Notes: a model not told the origin generated them from the sequence alone. 64,000 nucleotides of DNA from Planktothrix sp. FACHB-1365 (GCF_014697575.1 NZ_JACJSC010000026.1:26952-90951); one strand, 5' to 3'. Positions 1-8,813 are shown, counted from the stretch's first letter. Made by a program: numbers and translations.

Positions 1-2
1 AT

Positions 3-482
3 GGTCAATGGATTACAGCCTCCAAAGATGGAGAATCTATTGCTATTTGGAAAAAGCAAAATTTAACCTGGAAACCTTTACAAACTTCTGTTGTTTTAGG
101 AAAACATTGGAAAGCAATTTATGAAGTTAATTTTAGTCCTAATAGTAAAATTTTGGCTTCTGCTAGTGCAGATGGTACAATTAAGCTTTGGGATGTTAAT
201 GGAAGTTTAATTACGACTTTAAAGCCAAGTTTAGAACCTATTTTATCCGTTAATTTTAGCCCGGATGGTCAAACATTAGTAGGAATTCAGAAATCTGAAC
301 CTAGTCGAAAATCCGAACCTAGCCGAATTAGTATTTGGAAAATTGATACTAATCAAATCAATCAAGATACTGATAGCTTGCTAACTCAGGCTTGTATTCA
401 GCTTAAAGATTATTTAGAAACTAACCCTAATATTAGTGGTATAAATAAAAAGATTTGTGATGAGTTTAAGAGTTCTCCTTGA
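3..482 (+). CDS. WD-40 repeat protein, C-terminal part
   Basis: The frame is open from the left window edge and stops at 480-482, so only the end of a larger protein is present. At least two WD-40 blades are visible: one ends in IAIW near the edge, and a clear one contains [16 protein letters not shown] third, imperfect blade begins at [11 protein letters not shown]. The last 40 residues, after the final blade, are non-repetitive. Such proteins fold as beta-propellers and act as scaffolds; in cyanobacteria they are often fused to AAA, NACHT or kinase domains upstream. That part lies outside the window, so no specific role can be given. Confidence 0.85.
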   Translation, partial: GQWITASKDGESIAIWKKQNLTWKPLQTSVVLGKHWKAIYEVNFSPNSKILASASADGTIKLWDVNGSLITTLKPSLEPILSVNFSPDGQTLVGIQKSEPSRKSEPSRISIWKIDTNQINQDTDSLLTQACIQLKDYLETNPNISGINKKICDEFKSSP

Positions 483-529
483 AAAAATGGATGTTATCGG
501 CTATTTTTTAGTAAACTCTTTCTTCCGCT

Positions 530-961
530 ATGTCTAAATCAAGTAAAATTCGAGTTTTAGCACTAGGATTGATTCAAAATGGCGATCGCATTTTTGTTTC
601 CCAAGGCTATGATCCCATTAAAAAACAAACCTTCTATCGAGCATTAGGAGGAGGGGTTGATTTTGGAGAATTGAGCCTTGATGCCTTAAAACGAGAATTT
701 CAAGAAGAAATTAAAGCAGAATTAACGAATATTCACTATTTAGGATGTTTAGAAAATATTTTTGTTTATGATAAAAAAAGTCAACATGAATTAATTCAAC
801 TGTATCGATGTGATTTTGTTGATATCAAATTTTATCAATTGGAAGAACTAGAATTTGTCGAAAAGAAACGTAAGAAAAAAGCCTTATGGGTTCCTTTAGA
901 AGATTTTAAGTCAGGAAAATTAGTTTTATTTCCCGAACAATTTTTACAATATTGTGAGTAA
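530..961 (+). CDS. Nudix hydrolase
   Basis: A 143-residue protein of normal single-domain Nudix length. The Nudix box GX5EX7REUXEEXGU is seen as GGVDFGELSLDALKREFQEE (about residues 42-61), with the metal-binding REFQEE intact. The glycine that normally follows EEx is replaced by lysine, a common variation. The family hydrolyses nucleoside diphosphates linked to another group, using Mg2+. The substrate cannot be told from sequence. It starts 48 bases after the WD-40 gene on the same strand and may be co-transcribed. A HIP1 octamer (GCGATCGC) lies inside the gene. Confidence 0.85.
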   Translation: MSKSSKIRVLALGLIQNGDRIFVSQGYDPIKKQTFYRALGGGVDFGELSLDALKREFQEEIKAELTNIHYLGCLENIFVYDKKSQHELIQLYRCDFVDIKFYQLEELEFVEKKRKKKALWVPLEDFKSGKLVLFPEQFLQYCE

Positions 962-1102
962 GAATTACTGCAAGGTAAATCGTAATTATCTAATATTTAC
1001 ACTTGAAATGTAAAGTTTTGTACAAAGTTGCAGAGATTGTCAAAATTTCCCTGACCATTTGCTAGAGTCAACAGGAAATAGACTATTAAGGGAGACGAAA
1101 CT

Positions 1103-1711
1103 ATGCAACTTAAATCCAAACCCTCTAAATCTGCACCCTTAACCACTTCTGAAGAAAAAATACTAGAAAATTCAACTGTAACGTCCCGTCAAAAAACTCT
1201 ACAGTTTGCCTTATTTTTGATGAAATGGCTTGTCTTTGGTTCATTGACGGGAATTTTAGCAATTTTAGCCTTAATTACCTTGGCGGTGATGATAACACCC
1301 GTTAGCAATTGCGCCAATACAGCTAAAAGCAGTGAAGCCAAACAATATTTAGGTTCTATTAATAAAGGACAACAAGCTTTTTTTGCTGAAAATAGTCGCT
1401 TTTCTAATCAGATTGAGCCTTTGGGAATAGGCATTAAAACCCAGACAAATTATTACCAATATTCAGTTCACACCACCCAGAATGCAGCCTTTAGTTATGC
1501 TAAACCTCTTCCTGAAGCGAAAGGTATTAGTGGCTACATAGGTGCTATTTTTTTAATTTCTCCTCCTTCCAAAACCAATCATTCTGATTTAGGGACAACC
1601 CAATCAATTATTTGTCGAGTTCCTCCCGGTGAACGTCAACTTGTCCCAGAACCGATCTTAAAAAATGGGATTCCTAGCTGTGTTGAACCTTCAGTTAATA
1701 TTAATAAATAA
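1103..1711 (+). CDS. Type IV pilin-like G/H family protein
   Basis: A 202-residue protein with one N-terminal membrane segment (about residues 35-70), followed by AKSSEAKQYLGSINKGQQAF, a pattern typical of the cyanobacterial pilin-like G/H proteins, and then a soluble C-terminal domain with two cysteines. The N-terminal 35 residues are polar and there is no classical prepilin peptidase site before the hydrophobic stretch, so processing is doubtful. It probably sits at the membrane or in a pilus/secretion-like assembly. It is preceded by a good GGGAGA Shine-Dalgarno sequence and followed after 6 bases by the next gene, suggesting an operon. Confidence 0.75.
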   Translation: MQLKSKPSKSAPLTTSEEKILENSTVTSRQKTLQFALFLMKWLVFGSLTGILAILALITLAVMITPVSNCANTAKSSEAKQYLGSINKGQQAFFAENSRFSNQIEPLGIGIKTQTNYYQYSVHTTQNAAFSYAKPLPEAKGISGYIGAIFLISPPSKTNHSDLGTTQSIICRVPPGERQLVPEPILKNGIPSCVEPSVNINK

Positions 1712-1717
1712 AGCTTT

Positions 1718-2491
1718 ATGTTAATCCTTGAGCTTTTAAAGGGGTTACTGATTCTGGGTCTGATTTTTATTCCCCTAGAACAGTTGTTTTATTTGCACCG
1801 TCAACGAATTTTTAGACCCGGTTGGTTAACAGATCTCACCTATTTTTTTATCGGTCATTTTGTGGGAAAAGTAGGATTGTCTTTGAGCTTAGGAATAGGA
1901 ACTATTTTAGTTACTCCTTTATTACATCTCAAATGGCAAGAGACAATTTCGGCTCAACCCATTTTATTCCAACTGATAGAAGCAATTGTGATTGCGGATT
2001 TAGGGTATTATTTGGCTCACCGATTGTTGCATACGGTTCCTGAGTTATGGAAATTTCATGCTGTACATCATAGTATTGAATCCATTGACTGGTTAGCAAC
2101 GGTGCGAGTCCATCCAGTAGATCAAATATTTACCAAATTTTTCCAAGTGATTCCTTTAGTTATTTTAGGGTTTAGTGCTGAAACTTGGGGAATTTATACC
2201 TTATTTTCGGCTCTGGTTGCATTTTATATTCATGCCAATATCCGCTTAAAAATTGCAGGATTAAAATGGGTAATTGCAACTCCTCAATTTCATCATTGGC
2301 ATCATATTCAAGAAGCAGAGATGGAAACCAGAAATTTAGCGGCTCAATTACCCTTGATTGACTGGTTATTTGGGACTCTGTATTTTTCTCAATCTAAAAT
2401 TCCTAATTCCTATGGAATTAAACAATCAATTCCGAGGGGATATTTAGGACAGTTAATTTATCCGTTTCGGAGATATGACTATGAATCCTAA
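1718..2491 (+). CDS. Sterol desaturase / fatty acid hydroxylase family protein
   Basis: A 257-residue integral membrane protein with several hydrophobic helices. The histidine clusters of the fatty acid hydroxylase superfamily are present: HRLLH, HAVHH and HHWHH, which bind a di-iron centre. The family hydroxylates or desaturates lipids, sterols or carotenoids using O2. The substrate is not predictable. Its end overlaps the next gene by 17 bases, so translation is probably coupled. Confidence 0.85.
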   Translation: MLILELLKGLLILGLIFIPLEQLFYLHRQRIFRPGWLTDLTYFFIGHFVGKVGLSLSLGIGTILVTPLLHLKWQETISAQPILFQLIEAIVIADLGYYLAHRLLHTVPELWKFHAVHHSIESIDWLATVRVHPVDQIFTKFFQVIPLVILGFSAETWGIYTLFSALVAFYIHANIRLKIAGLKWVIATPQFHHWHHIQEAEMETRNLAAQLPLIDWLFGTLYFSQSKIPNSYGIKQSIPRGYLGQLIYPFRRYDYES

Positions 2492-2963
2492 TTTTAACAT
2501 CAAGACGAATAAACGCTGGTTTTATCCTTTAGTTCTGATATTAATGGTTCTAGGAGTGGGTATAATTTCATTAACGTTGATTGCCAAAATGAACCATTTA
2601 GATGTTGTGACTTTTGTAAAAAGCTTCAATACCCCTGAAGTAACGGTAGAAGAACTGAGCCAAAAAGATTTGAAATCTGTGATTTTTATTGATGTGCGAT
2701 CGCCTGAAGAATATGAAGAGGATCATATTCCTAATAGTATTTTAGTTCCGATCACTGAAATTGAACAGGGAAAAGGAATTGAAAAAATCCAAGAAATTGC
2801 TAAAACTTATAGCATTTCTCATATCGAGAAACCAACTTTAATCCTTTATTGTCAATTAGGCCCCCGTTCTATTAAAGCCTATCAAAAATTAGAAAATACT
2901 GGATTAAATCTAGTGGTTTTGCAAGGAGGAATGACCGATTGGCGTAAACATTTTAAACTCTAA
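2475..2963 (+). CDS. Membrane-anchored rhodanese-like protein
   Basis: A 162-residue protein. An N-terminal membrane anchor (about residues 16-38) is followed by a rhodanese domain with the DVRSPEEYEEDHIPNS motif and the active-site loop YCQLGPRS, whose cysteine would carry the persulfide. Single-domain rhodaneses move sulfur or act as redox or phosphatase-like modules. The ATG at 2475 lies inside the hydroxylase gene. Downstream ATGs are less likely because the anchor would be lost. Confidence 0.85.
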   Translation: MTMNPNFNIKTNKRWFYPLVLILMVLGVGIISLTLIAKMNHLDVVTFVKSFNTPEVTVEELSQKDLKSVIFIDVRSPEEYEEDHIPNSILVPITEIEQGKGIEKIQEIAKTYSISHIEKPTLILYCQLGPRSIKAYQKLENTGLNLVVLQGGMTDWRKHFKL

Positions 2964-3059
2964 TGAGTTGTAGAACAGGTAATAATCTATAATTTAACAT
3001 TCAAAATCACAGGATTTCTAGTATCACCCACCCCACGCTTAGGGAATATTAGGAACCTT

Positions 3060-3485
3060 TTATTGTTCTTGAGGTAAAATTCCCAATTGTAAATTCAGAC
3101 CAATGTGATAAATATAAGCATCTTCAATCAACATTCTATTAACTATATTATTGCTCATCCGTCTCCCTGATAAGTTGATATTCCAATGTTGTTGCTCTTG
3201 ACTTAAGCTCTGGATTAATTCATTGTTAGGACTAACAGCAACAATTGCTGTCCAATCAATTTTTAAGTCAGGTTTGACTTGGTGAAAAACTGATAGGATA
3301 TTCTCATAAGTTTTAAGAGGCCCTTCATCATCATAGAGAGATAAAGCAAGCATCAGACGCCATGTTTCCGGTTCTGTCGCATACAGCCACAAAGCCGAAT
3401 GAACTGATACATTTGCATCATTGAGAGCATCTATTAATTTTTGACCTTCTTCTATCTCTTGATTTACCAATGTTGCTTTAGCCAT
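3060..3485 (-). CDS. Unknown partner gene of a HEPN protein
   Basis: A 141-residue soluble protein with no domain that I recognise. It starts 22 bases inside the end of the upstream HEPN gene, so the two are translationally coupled. Because HEPN genes are often one half of a toxin-antitoxin or RNase-control pair, this product may be the partner. It lacks the GSX10DXD signature of MNT nucleotidyltransferases, the usual HEPN partner. The partner role is inference from gene order only. Confidence 0.65.
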   Translation of the reverse strand: MAKATLVNQEIEEGQKLIDALNDANVSVHSALWLYATEPETWRLMLALSLYDDEGPLKTYENILSVFHQVKPDLKIDWTAIVAVSPNNELIQSLSQEQQHWNINLSGRRMSNNIVNRMLIEDAYIYHIGLNLQLGILPQEQ

Positions 3486-3865
3486 TCTAAAACTCCGTGA
3501 TTGGGATCGTTAATTGCTAAGTAAATATCGCGGGCTTCTTGTTGGTTATGTGTTTGATAACGGCTTTCTTCTGACCATACTTTAATTATTAACCATTGAG
3601 CTTTATAGGTTGACTTTAATTGTGCATGAATATCATACCCAGCAAGTTCCGCCAGCTCTTCTAAATTATGGGTGTAAATTTTCCTCACACTTTTCAGGTC
3701 AGGAAAATCATATTGCTGAGTTTTTTTGGCAATACAAGCCTTGAAAACACATTCAATAACATAACCACTTAGATAGTAAGCACCGGAATATTGGTGATTG
3801 TCTAAAAGCACTTTTGCGTCTTGAAGTCGAGTTTGTGCTAACTCCTGAAAATCCTGCCTATTCAC
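3464..3865 (-). CDS. HEPN domain protein
   Basis: A 133-residue, mostly helical protein. The N-terminal half has the HEPN pattern of an AxxLL..xxxYxxAxYLxGYxxEC helix (residues 15-45). An RX4H motif (RKIYTH, about residues 61-66) matches the catalytic signature of HEPN ribonucleases. Another R/H pair lies in SRYQTH. The start is GTG, because the in-frame upstream ATG is followed by a stop. A GGAGGG lies upstream. HEPN proteins serve as RNases in toxin-antitoxin and defence systems, or as non-catalytic partners; activity here is not proven. Confidence 0.75.
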   Translation of the reverse strand: MNRQDFQELAQTRLQDAKVLLDNHQYSGAYYLSGYVIECVFKACIAKKTQQYDFPDLKSVRKIYTHNLEELAELAGYDIHAQLKSTYKAQWLIIKVWSEESRYQTHNQQEARDIYLAINDPNHGVLEWLKQHW

Positions 3866-3918
3866 AAAATTAGCATCCCTCCATAAAATTCGCCATATTA
3901 ATTATACTCCCAGATCGA

Positions 3919-3963
3919 AGAAACCGGGTTTCTAGCTATTGTCTCTTGAGAAACCCGGTTTCT
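3919..3963. repeat. Paired AGAAACC-GGTTTCT palindromes
   Basis: Two near-identical 15-base palindromes (AGAAACCGGGTTTCT at 3919-3933 and AGAAACCCGGTTTCT at 3949-3963) are also inverted copies of each other and can form one long hairpin. They sit between two minus-strand genes. Interspersed palindromes of this type are common in filamentous cyanobacteria; a transcript-end role is possible. Confidence 0.7.
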
Positions 3964-3977
3964 GTGTAGCGTCTGAA

Positions 3978-4181
3978 TTAATCAATGACTTTTAACCATC
4001 CCCGATGTAACCGAGTAATAATTTCACTAATTTGTTGACATTCTTTTAAGCCTAAAATTTGGTCAGAGAAAATTAAAGCCATTAAGCCTTGTTGGTCAGC
4101 GCGAGTAATTTGACCTGTGGCGTAAATTTTGTTAACAATACGCTGAATATCAGTAGATGTACCTAATGATACTTTGTTCAT
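3978..4181 (-). CDS. Small conserved-looking hypothetical protein
   Basis: A 67-residue protein beginning MNKVSLGTSTDIQR. An ATG six codons upstream (4199) is also possible. The segment GQITRADQQGLMALIFSD followed by a helix ending RLHRGWLKVID recalls short cyanobacterial proteins of unknown function with an I-T-R-x-D-Q motif. No membrane segment. No function can be assigned. Confidence 0.55.
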   Translation of the reverse strand: MNKVSLGTSTDIQRIVNKIYATGQITRADQQGLMALIFSDQILGLKECQQISEIITRLHRGWLKVID

Positions 4182-4307
4182 CCTTCCCTCTTTAAGCAAA
4201 TGCTTATTAATACACCCCTCTAATTCCCCATCAGGACAATTTTGATGTAGGTTTACCTTTCAGGGGTAAAATTAGAGGGGTGCAGAGTCCAAGGATGAAA
4301 ATTTTTG

Positions 4308-4634
4308 TTAGGATTGCTCCGCCGAAACGTAAGTTGCTAATCCTCTAAATTTGAGTCCCAGGATAATATCATTTAGCTCAGAACCCAAATAGTTTCCTGT
4401 TTGAGTAATAGCATTAATGAAGTAGAATCCATCTAAATCCGTTGCTGTCTCTGCCCAATTGTTAATATCAAAAGAGCTAATTTTATTAAATTCTGATACA
4501 GGTTTAGCGTTATGTTCATCAGGTAATACATACAAATGATCACCTGATTTTTCAACAATAGTTACGCCCCTGACTTTACGGATTTTTGTCAGTGAAACAG
4601 GTTGTAATGGGTTGTATCCTTGAATGATTTTCAT
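4308..4634 (-). CDS. Hypothetical protein
   Basis: A 108-residue soluble protein, unrecognised. It has no signal peptide, cysteine motif or repeat. A purine-rich GAGAGGTTGAC just before the ATG serves as Shine-Dalgarno. It is separated from the 67-residue gene downstream by about 125 bases. Confidence 0.5.
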   Translation of the reverse strand: MKIIQGYNPLQPVSLTKIRKVRGVTIVEKSGDHLYVLPDEHNAKPVSEFNKISSFDINNWAETATDLDGFYFINAITQTGNYLGSELNDIILGLKFRGLATYVSAEQS

Positions 4635-5011
4635 GTCAACCTCTCCTCTGGGTTGATGATTTAGATGGAAGGTTTGGGTGCGAGCAGGATGAGAATGATC
4701 TTGATATCATTACTATCTCTATTAAAGTCGGTTCTCACCGGGGAGATTGTTCCAGTTATTTTCGCGTCCCCAAAGTCTGTCCTCGGTTAAGGGGAAAGAC
4801 GGATTCTATTATGTAACGGATGTGACAATTCAACAAGTGGTTTTACGGTCAGCGTTATTTTTCGTAAAATTTCTGGGTTTAAATTTTATTTCCTCAAATA
4901 AAAAAACCTTCTCTGGAACAGGGAAGGGAGAGGGGAATTTTGAAGCCAGAAAGGAGTTTAACGGAATTTAGAAAGAGAAATATGGAATAGTCTTTCAATC
5001 CCATCAAGGCT
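4635..5011. other. Intergenic stretch, no convincing gene
   Basis: About 380 bases between the start of a hypothetical gene and the end of cnfR. One TTG-initiated frame crosses it but has no ribosome site, domain or sensible composition. I see no strong hairpin or RNA gene. Confidence 0.5.
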
Positions 5012-6598
5012 TTAATGATTCTTGTTTAACCCTAATACTTTTCGTAAGAGGGTTTGATCTGAAAATTTTGCTGATAAACGACCTTTCTCTAAATCGCGAA
5101 TCCAACTTTGGCTCTTACCTGTGATTCTCGCCAACTCCCTCTGACTCATCCCTTGTTTTTTACGAGCCGTAACAATTTGTTCAGGTAAAAGATTCAACTC
5201 CGGCTTTAACTTAATTTTTCGCGTCTGAGTCCCTCGTTGTTGCTGTTTGGGGGCTTTCATTCGTTGTTCCCAATCTACAGGAATTTCAAACCATAAAATT
5301 CGGGCATTCATCAATAAATTCCATTTACCGCGAGGACTAGCATCAGTAATTCGAGTTTCATTACTTCCATCCTGAATCCAAAAATCTAGGGCAGCATCAG
5401 CATCATCGGGAAGTTCGGCTAACTTTGCCCATAACGGTTGAATTTCTGGGGGATAAGTTACTGAATCAAAAACGGGTTTTAATCCATAATGATTTAAACA
5501 TTCTAAATCTTTTTCAAAGGTTCGTAAAAGTCGCTTGCGCTCTTCTCGTCTTTGGGAAGCAAAGGTTAATTTCTCTTCTCCGTAAGCAACTCGCATTAAT
5601 TTGGGGACAGTAATTCGTTGTTCTTTGCCCATTTTGGTTTTAAACAACAGCCACAGCATCATCCGAACGGCCCCTTCATGTTGTTGCCAAATACTCATCA
5701 CAATACTTAAAAGGGATTGGGGTAGAATGCCATATTGATAAAAGGCAGTTTGTTCTTTACAACCTTGTTGGTTTAAAAAATATTTTGCCCAAATTCCAGC
5801 TTTGATTTTGAAGGTTAAACCGACTAAATATTTACATCCCATCTCATCTTCTTGAAAATGATGTTGAACTTCAGTAAGATGCCATAAGGGACTATTGACA
5901 ATTAAAAATTTATTCACTTTTCCTTGCTTTGGCCAGTTAATAGAGGCGGTAATAAAACAAGGTTGTTCCGCAATTTTACGAATTAAGGAAAGTTTAGTGG
6001 CTTTACTTAGATCTTTACGTTTATCTAACTCTAAATATTCTTCAATTTGGCGATCGCTAATAATAAATTCTTCTTCCCAAGGCTTTTCTAATGCGGTTGC
6101 ATGAGCCGCATAAATTAAGTGCATACAAGCGGCTCGAATATCGAAAGATTGAATCCCAGTTAGTGCGAGTTCTCCGATAGAATGATCGCTCATTCGTAGG
6201 GTAATCATTCCCCGTCCGCCATTGACTCGTCGTTCATAATAAGGCTCCCCAACCTCATCAAATTTCCAATCTAAGGATTGTCGCTGGGTTAATAAGTTAC
6301 ACAATTCCCACATCACCATGGAAGAGGCAAACGGATGATTTTTCCCATTCGCAAATAAAGATGGGCTAGTTACGGGTCTGAGTTCTGCTTTATATCTCCC
6401 TTTTTTCGATTCAGAGGGGAGAGGACAAGAAATTGGACACAACATTAAACATTGAGGTTCAGAATAATAGCCTTCGCAATTATTACAAAGGTCGGGATCG
6501 ATCCAATAATGATTATCCTCGATTTTAACTGCACCGGTTGGGCAAACAGGGCGACAGGTATCACAAGCCAGACAATGACCAGGGATTTTATAAGCCAT
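5012..6598 (-). CDS. cnfR: CnfR (PatB-like), transcription activator of nif genes
   Basis: A 528-residue regulator. The N terminus carries two ferredoxin-type cluster sites: CLACDTCRPVCP (cysteines 9, 12, 15, 19) and CNNCEGYYSEPQCLMLCP (38, 41, 50, 54). The C terminus is an XRE-type helix-turn-helix (KKQGMSQRELARITGKSQSW). This matches CnfR of Leptolyngbya boryana and PatB of Anabaena, which activate nif genes at low oxygen, presumably sensing O2 through the clusters. The frame extends to 6748, but those 50 residues are encoded partly by an interspersed repeat (6690-6720), so the ATG at 6598, directly before the first cluster, is preferred. It closes the left arm of the nif cluster. Confidence 0.9.
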   Translation of the reverse strand: MAYKIPGHCLACDTCRPVCPTGAVKIEDNHYWIDPDLCNNCEGYYSEPQCLMLCPISCPLPSESKKGRYKAELRPVTSPSLFANGKNHPFASSMVMWELCNLLTQRQSLDWKFDEVGEPYYERRVNGGRGMITLRMSDHSIGELALTGIQSFDIRAACMHLIYAAHATALEKPWEEEFIISDRQIEEYLELDKRKDLSKATKLSLIRKIAEQPCFITASINWPKQGKVNKFLIVNSPLWHLTEVQHHFQEDEMGCKYLVGLTFKIKAGIWAKYFLNQQGCKEQTAFYQYGILPQSLLSIVMSIWQQHEGAVRMMLWLLFKTKMGKEQRITVPKLMRVAYGEEKLTFASQRREERKRLLRTFEKDLECLNHYGLKPVFDSVTYPPEIQPLWAKLAELPDDADAALDFWIQDGSNETRITDASPRGKWNLLMNARILWFEIPVDWEQRMKAPKQQQRGTQTRKIKLKPELNLLPEQIVTARKKQGMSQRELARITGKSQSWIRDLEKGRLSAKFSDQTLLRKVLGLNKNH

Positions 6599-6689
6599 AA
6601 ACCAATCTGAAATATTTGGGTTCTGGGGTATGAGATCAGACTCTGAATTTTTTGTTTTCTTACTGGAACAGTTAAGAAAGAAATACGCT

Positions 6690-6720
6690 ATAGCGCTACG
6701 CGCAAGGGAACAGGGAACAG
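6690..6720. repeat. Interspersed repeat, copy A
   Basis: The sequence ATAGCGCTACGCGCAAGGGA followed by CAGGGAACA units recurs at 59857-59900, 53 kb away. The same downstream words (AAGGGTTT, GAATTCA) follow in both copies. This is a dispersed element of about 60-70 bases that overlaps the upstream part of the cnfR frame. Confidence 0.75.
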
Positions 6721-7125
6721 TAAGAATTGAAAGGGTTTCAGAATTCACTCCGAAGTCCTAACTGTAATGCGTACTGCTATATTTATGATTTTTAGTAAAG
6801 TAACAATATTTTTTGATAATTTGTGTTCATGGTAAGCATTTTTACGCTTTTCTATAGGCGGCTGCTGACGAAGATTTAAACAACAGCCTCCAGTGCGATG
6901 TTCAGATTGATTGCAAGAACGTTGATAATACTGTTACAGGAGAAAATTCTGCCTATTTTCAGTTCATTATTTATTCTTTGTATATAGAAAAAGTCAAGCT
7001 CAAATTCTCTTGATCAAGGTCGATATAAAAAAGTGCGTTGTTGCGAATTCAGCACCTATTTTTAGGGCCAAAGTGCAGCAACCAATTGTTATCACAATTC
7101 TTGTGTTGAACTGCTGATTTTATCG

Positions 7126-7147
7126 TAGGGGTTTCCCAACCCCTACA
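7126..7147. repeat. GTAGGGGTT palindromic repeat, copy 1
   Basis: GTAGGGGTTTCCCAACCCCTAC is a hairpin. Related copies occur at 7664-7725, 8259-8318 and 26613-26668, all between nif genes. It lies just downstream of fdxB. Confidence 0.6.
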
Positions 7148-7201
7148 ATTTTTTGTCAAAAATCATACATAGATTTTGAGCAATCTGATTCTTCTTCCTC
7201 C

Positions 7202-7498
7202 TTAGTTTTGCTCGTAAGCACTATGAGTGTGACATTGTTTAGGACAAGCCCGTGAACAAGCTTCACAGCCAATACAGTTATCAATATTAACAATCGTCAT
7301 CACTTTACGTTCAAATTCTTCGTCTTCCTCGTCCTCCACAAATTCTCCTTCCTCATTCAGTGCTTGTAGTCCTAGAACATCTTGACCACAAACCTTTAAG
7401 CATCTGCCACAACCTAAGCATTTTGCATAATTAATGGCAGTAATAAATTGAGGTGTCCAGGTTTTACCCCCGCGTGTTAATCCTGTTAATGTTGCCAT
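7202..7498 (-). CDS. fdxB: Nif-specific 2[4Fe-4S] ferredoxin
   Basis: A 98-residue ferredoxin of the nif-associated FdxB type. The first cluster site is [11 protein letters not shown] (cysteines 27, 30, 33, 37) and the second is [15 protein letters not shown]. An acidic insert ([15 protein letters not shown]) separates them, as usual in this family. It probably carries electrons for nitrogenase or for NifB/FeMo-cofactor assembly. The cyanobacterial fdxN gene usually found after nifB is absent here, so FdxB may take its place. Second-last gene of the left nif arm. Confidence 0.88.
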   Translation of the reverse strand: MATLTGLTRGGKTWTPQFITAINYAKCLGCGRCLKVCGQDVLGLQALNEEGEFVEDEEDEEFERKVMTIVNIDNCIGCEACSRACPKQCHTHSAYEQN

Positions 7499-7663
7499 AA
7501 TGATTCCTCAGATTCCCAATAGATAAAGGGTTGAATTGTTTAAATACTGCTCAACTCAAACTATTGATTTATTTTAACTCCATTTTTTTAAAATGTAAAG
7601 AGATTTTTGATAAAAATTATAGAGAAATCTAATTTTAGTTTTAGAAAAATTGTAATCACAATT

Positions 7664-7725
7664 TGTAGGGGTTAGGTTGCCCAACCCTCTAGGATTATGG
7701 ATTGGAAAACTCAACCCCTAGCTGA
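7664..7725. repeat. GTAGGGGTT repeat, copy 2
   Basis: A TGTAGGGGTTAGGTTGCCCAA block and an inverted CTCAACCCCTA block lie about 30 bases apart, between fdxB and the ArsC-like gene. Very similar to the copy at 26613-26668. Confidence 0.6.
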
Positions 7726-7775
7726 AAAATTTAGAATTGTGATGGGCTCCGCCCAGCCGAAGGCTATCGCTTCAA

Positions 7776-8204
7776 TTACTGAGAAGATTGACAAGTTTTT
7801 TCAGTATGACTACGGGGACAGGTTTCTAAGTTTGTTATCGTTTTAGCAATGGGGGTCAAACCCAGCCAATCATCAATCTTTTCGGGATTAAACCCAACAG
7901 AAAATATATCTCCTACCTGCATCAAAGGGCGACGAATTAACAATGGATCAGCTAACATTAATTCTAGGGCTGTTATTTCATCCAAGTTATCGAAAATCAC
8001 CTCTCCCGACTTAATTGCAGGCGCGCTCAAATTAAACCACTCACTGACAGGTAAACTCCCAAAGAATGGGCGCAAACCTTCCGCAGTCCAAGGCGTTGTT
8101 AAAAGATTACGCGCCTCAACTTGATGACCAGCTTCTACTAACAAGGTTTTCTGTTTCGTATTATTAATACAACCCGGTTTTTCATAGAAAATAATATGAA
8201 CCAT
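7776..8204 (-). CDS. Nitrogenase-associated ArsC/Spx-like protein
   Basis: A 142-residue thioredoxin-fold protein. It starts HIIFYEKPGCINNTKQK, the form of the nif-linked branch of the ArsC/Spx family, with a single cysteine where arsenate reductases have their active site. It also has the family RRPLM motif in LLIRRPLMQVGD. Its location between nifT and fdxB is typical. The biochemical role is not settled in the family; NifO-type proteins in other diazotrophs affect molybdenum or nitrate balance. Confidence 0.8.
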   Translation of the reverse strand: MVHIIFYEKPGCINNTKQKTLLVEAGHQVEARNLLTTPWTAEGLRPFFGSLPVSEWFNLSAPAIKSGEVIFDNLDEITALELMLADPLLIRRPLMQVGDIFSVGFNPEKIDDWLGLTPIAKTITNLETCPRSHTEKTCQSSQ

Positions 8205-8258
8205 TGTGATTGATATTGCCTCCTCTGGAATTTATTTTTAACTTTTTATAACAACCTG

Positions 8259-8318
8259 TAGGGGGTTGGGTTACTGAACCTATAACCCTGAAGGGTTGGA
8301 TGACCCAACCCCTACAAT
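8259..8318. repeat. GTAGGGGTT repeat, copy 3
   Basis: Inverted blocks TGTAGGGGGTTGGGTTACT and GACCCAACCCCTACA, with the inner palindrome AACCCTGAAGGGTT. It lies between nifT and the ArsC-like gene. Confidence 0.6.
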
Positions 8319-8346
8319 CAAAGATTAAAACCCCGTTTCTACCTGT

Positions 8347-8550
8347 TTAATTCAAGCGCTTGGCTTCAACGGTTTGAGGAAGTTTTAACGGTTCTTGCGA
8401 ATTAGAAATTTCTAACTCCCAACCATTGGCTAAGGTTAAAACTTTCCCCGATGGTTCAACCCGTTCACCGACAACTTCCTCTTCTAAATCTTTCTTAGCA
8501 ACATAAACCATTAAATGCCCATTGGTATTGCGACGTAACATTACTTTCAT
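8347..8550 (-). CDS. nifT: NifT/FixU protein
   Basis: A 67-residue protein with the NifT pattern: MKVMLRRN at the start, then MVYVAKKDLEE and the LANGWELEI core. NifT is conserved in nif clusters but is dispensable in studied bacteria; a minor role in nitrogenase maturation is assumed. It overlaps the end of nifZ by 4 bases (ATGA), so the two are translationally coupled. Confidence 0.9.
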   Translation of the reverse strand: MKVMLRRNTNGHLMVYVAKKDLEEEVVGERVEPSGKVLTLANGWELEISNSQEPLKLPQTVEAKRLN

Positions 8551-8813
8551 GAAACTTCTTCAACCTCTTCTAATTCTTTTTTTTTGCAACCGACAATAAA
8601 CCCTCTTTCTAAAAAATGCACAGCATAAATATAAGAGGTTTGTAAATAAGTTCCAATCCCAACGACATAACCAATTTCACCTTTTTTAGCAAGGGTGGCG
8701 CCGATATCCTGACCCGGAAAAGTACCATCATTCCGAATTAATTTACGAGTTCGGACTTTTTGGTTAATTTCAAAGACAGGGGGACAATTTAACTCCAGTT
8801 CATCTAACTGCAT
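8547..8813 (-). CDS. nifZ: NifZ protein
   Basis: An 88-residue protein with the NifZ domain: FEINQKVRTRKLIRNDGTFPG, then KKGEIGYVVGIGTYLQ and YAVHFLERGFIVGC. NifZ takes part in P-cluster formation on the MoFe protein. The start codon overlaps the nifV stop by one base and its end overlaps nifT by four, so nifV-nifZ-nifT form one tightly coupled unit. Confidence 0.9.
   Translation of the reverse strand: MQLDELELNCPPVFEINQKVRTRKLIRNDGTFPGQDIGATLAKKGEIGYVVGIGTYLQTSYIYAVHFLERGFIVGCKKKELEEVEEVS

Larger units (their letters stand above)
6599..7201. promoter_or_regulatory. Upstream region of cnfR
   Basis: About 600 bases without a gene between fdxB and cnfR, both read leftward. It must hold the cnfR promoter if cnfR is transcribed separately. 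It contains an interspersed repeat at 6690-6720 and a GTAGGGG...CCCCTAC hairpin at 7126-7147, which could end the fdxB transcript. I could not fix a -10/-35 pair. Confidence 0.45.

Noticed and set aside
4747..4971. A 74-codon plus-strand frame starting with TTG
   Set aside because: No ribosome site, no domain, and a composition unlike a protein; it lies in the spacer before the cnfR end.
6599..6748. A 50-residue N-terminal extension of CnfR
   Set aside because: Part of it is encoded by a dispersed repeat also found at 59857; the first cluster motif follows directly after the ATG at 6598.
7126..7160. A rho-independent terminator on the plus strand (hairpin followed by T-run)
   Set aside because: No plus-strand gene lies upstream; the hairpin belongs to a repeat family found at four sites.
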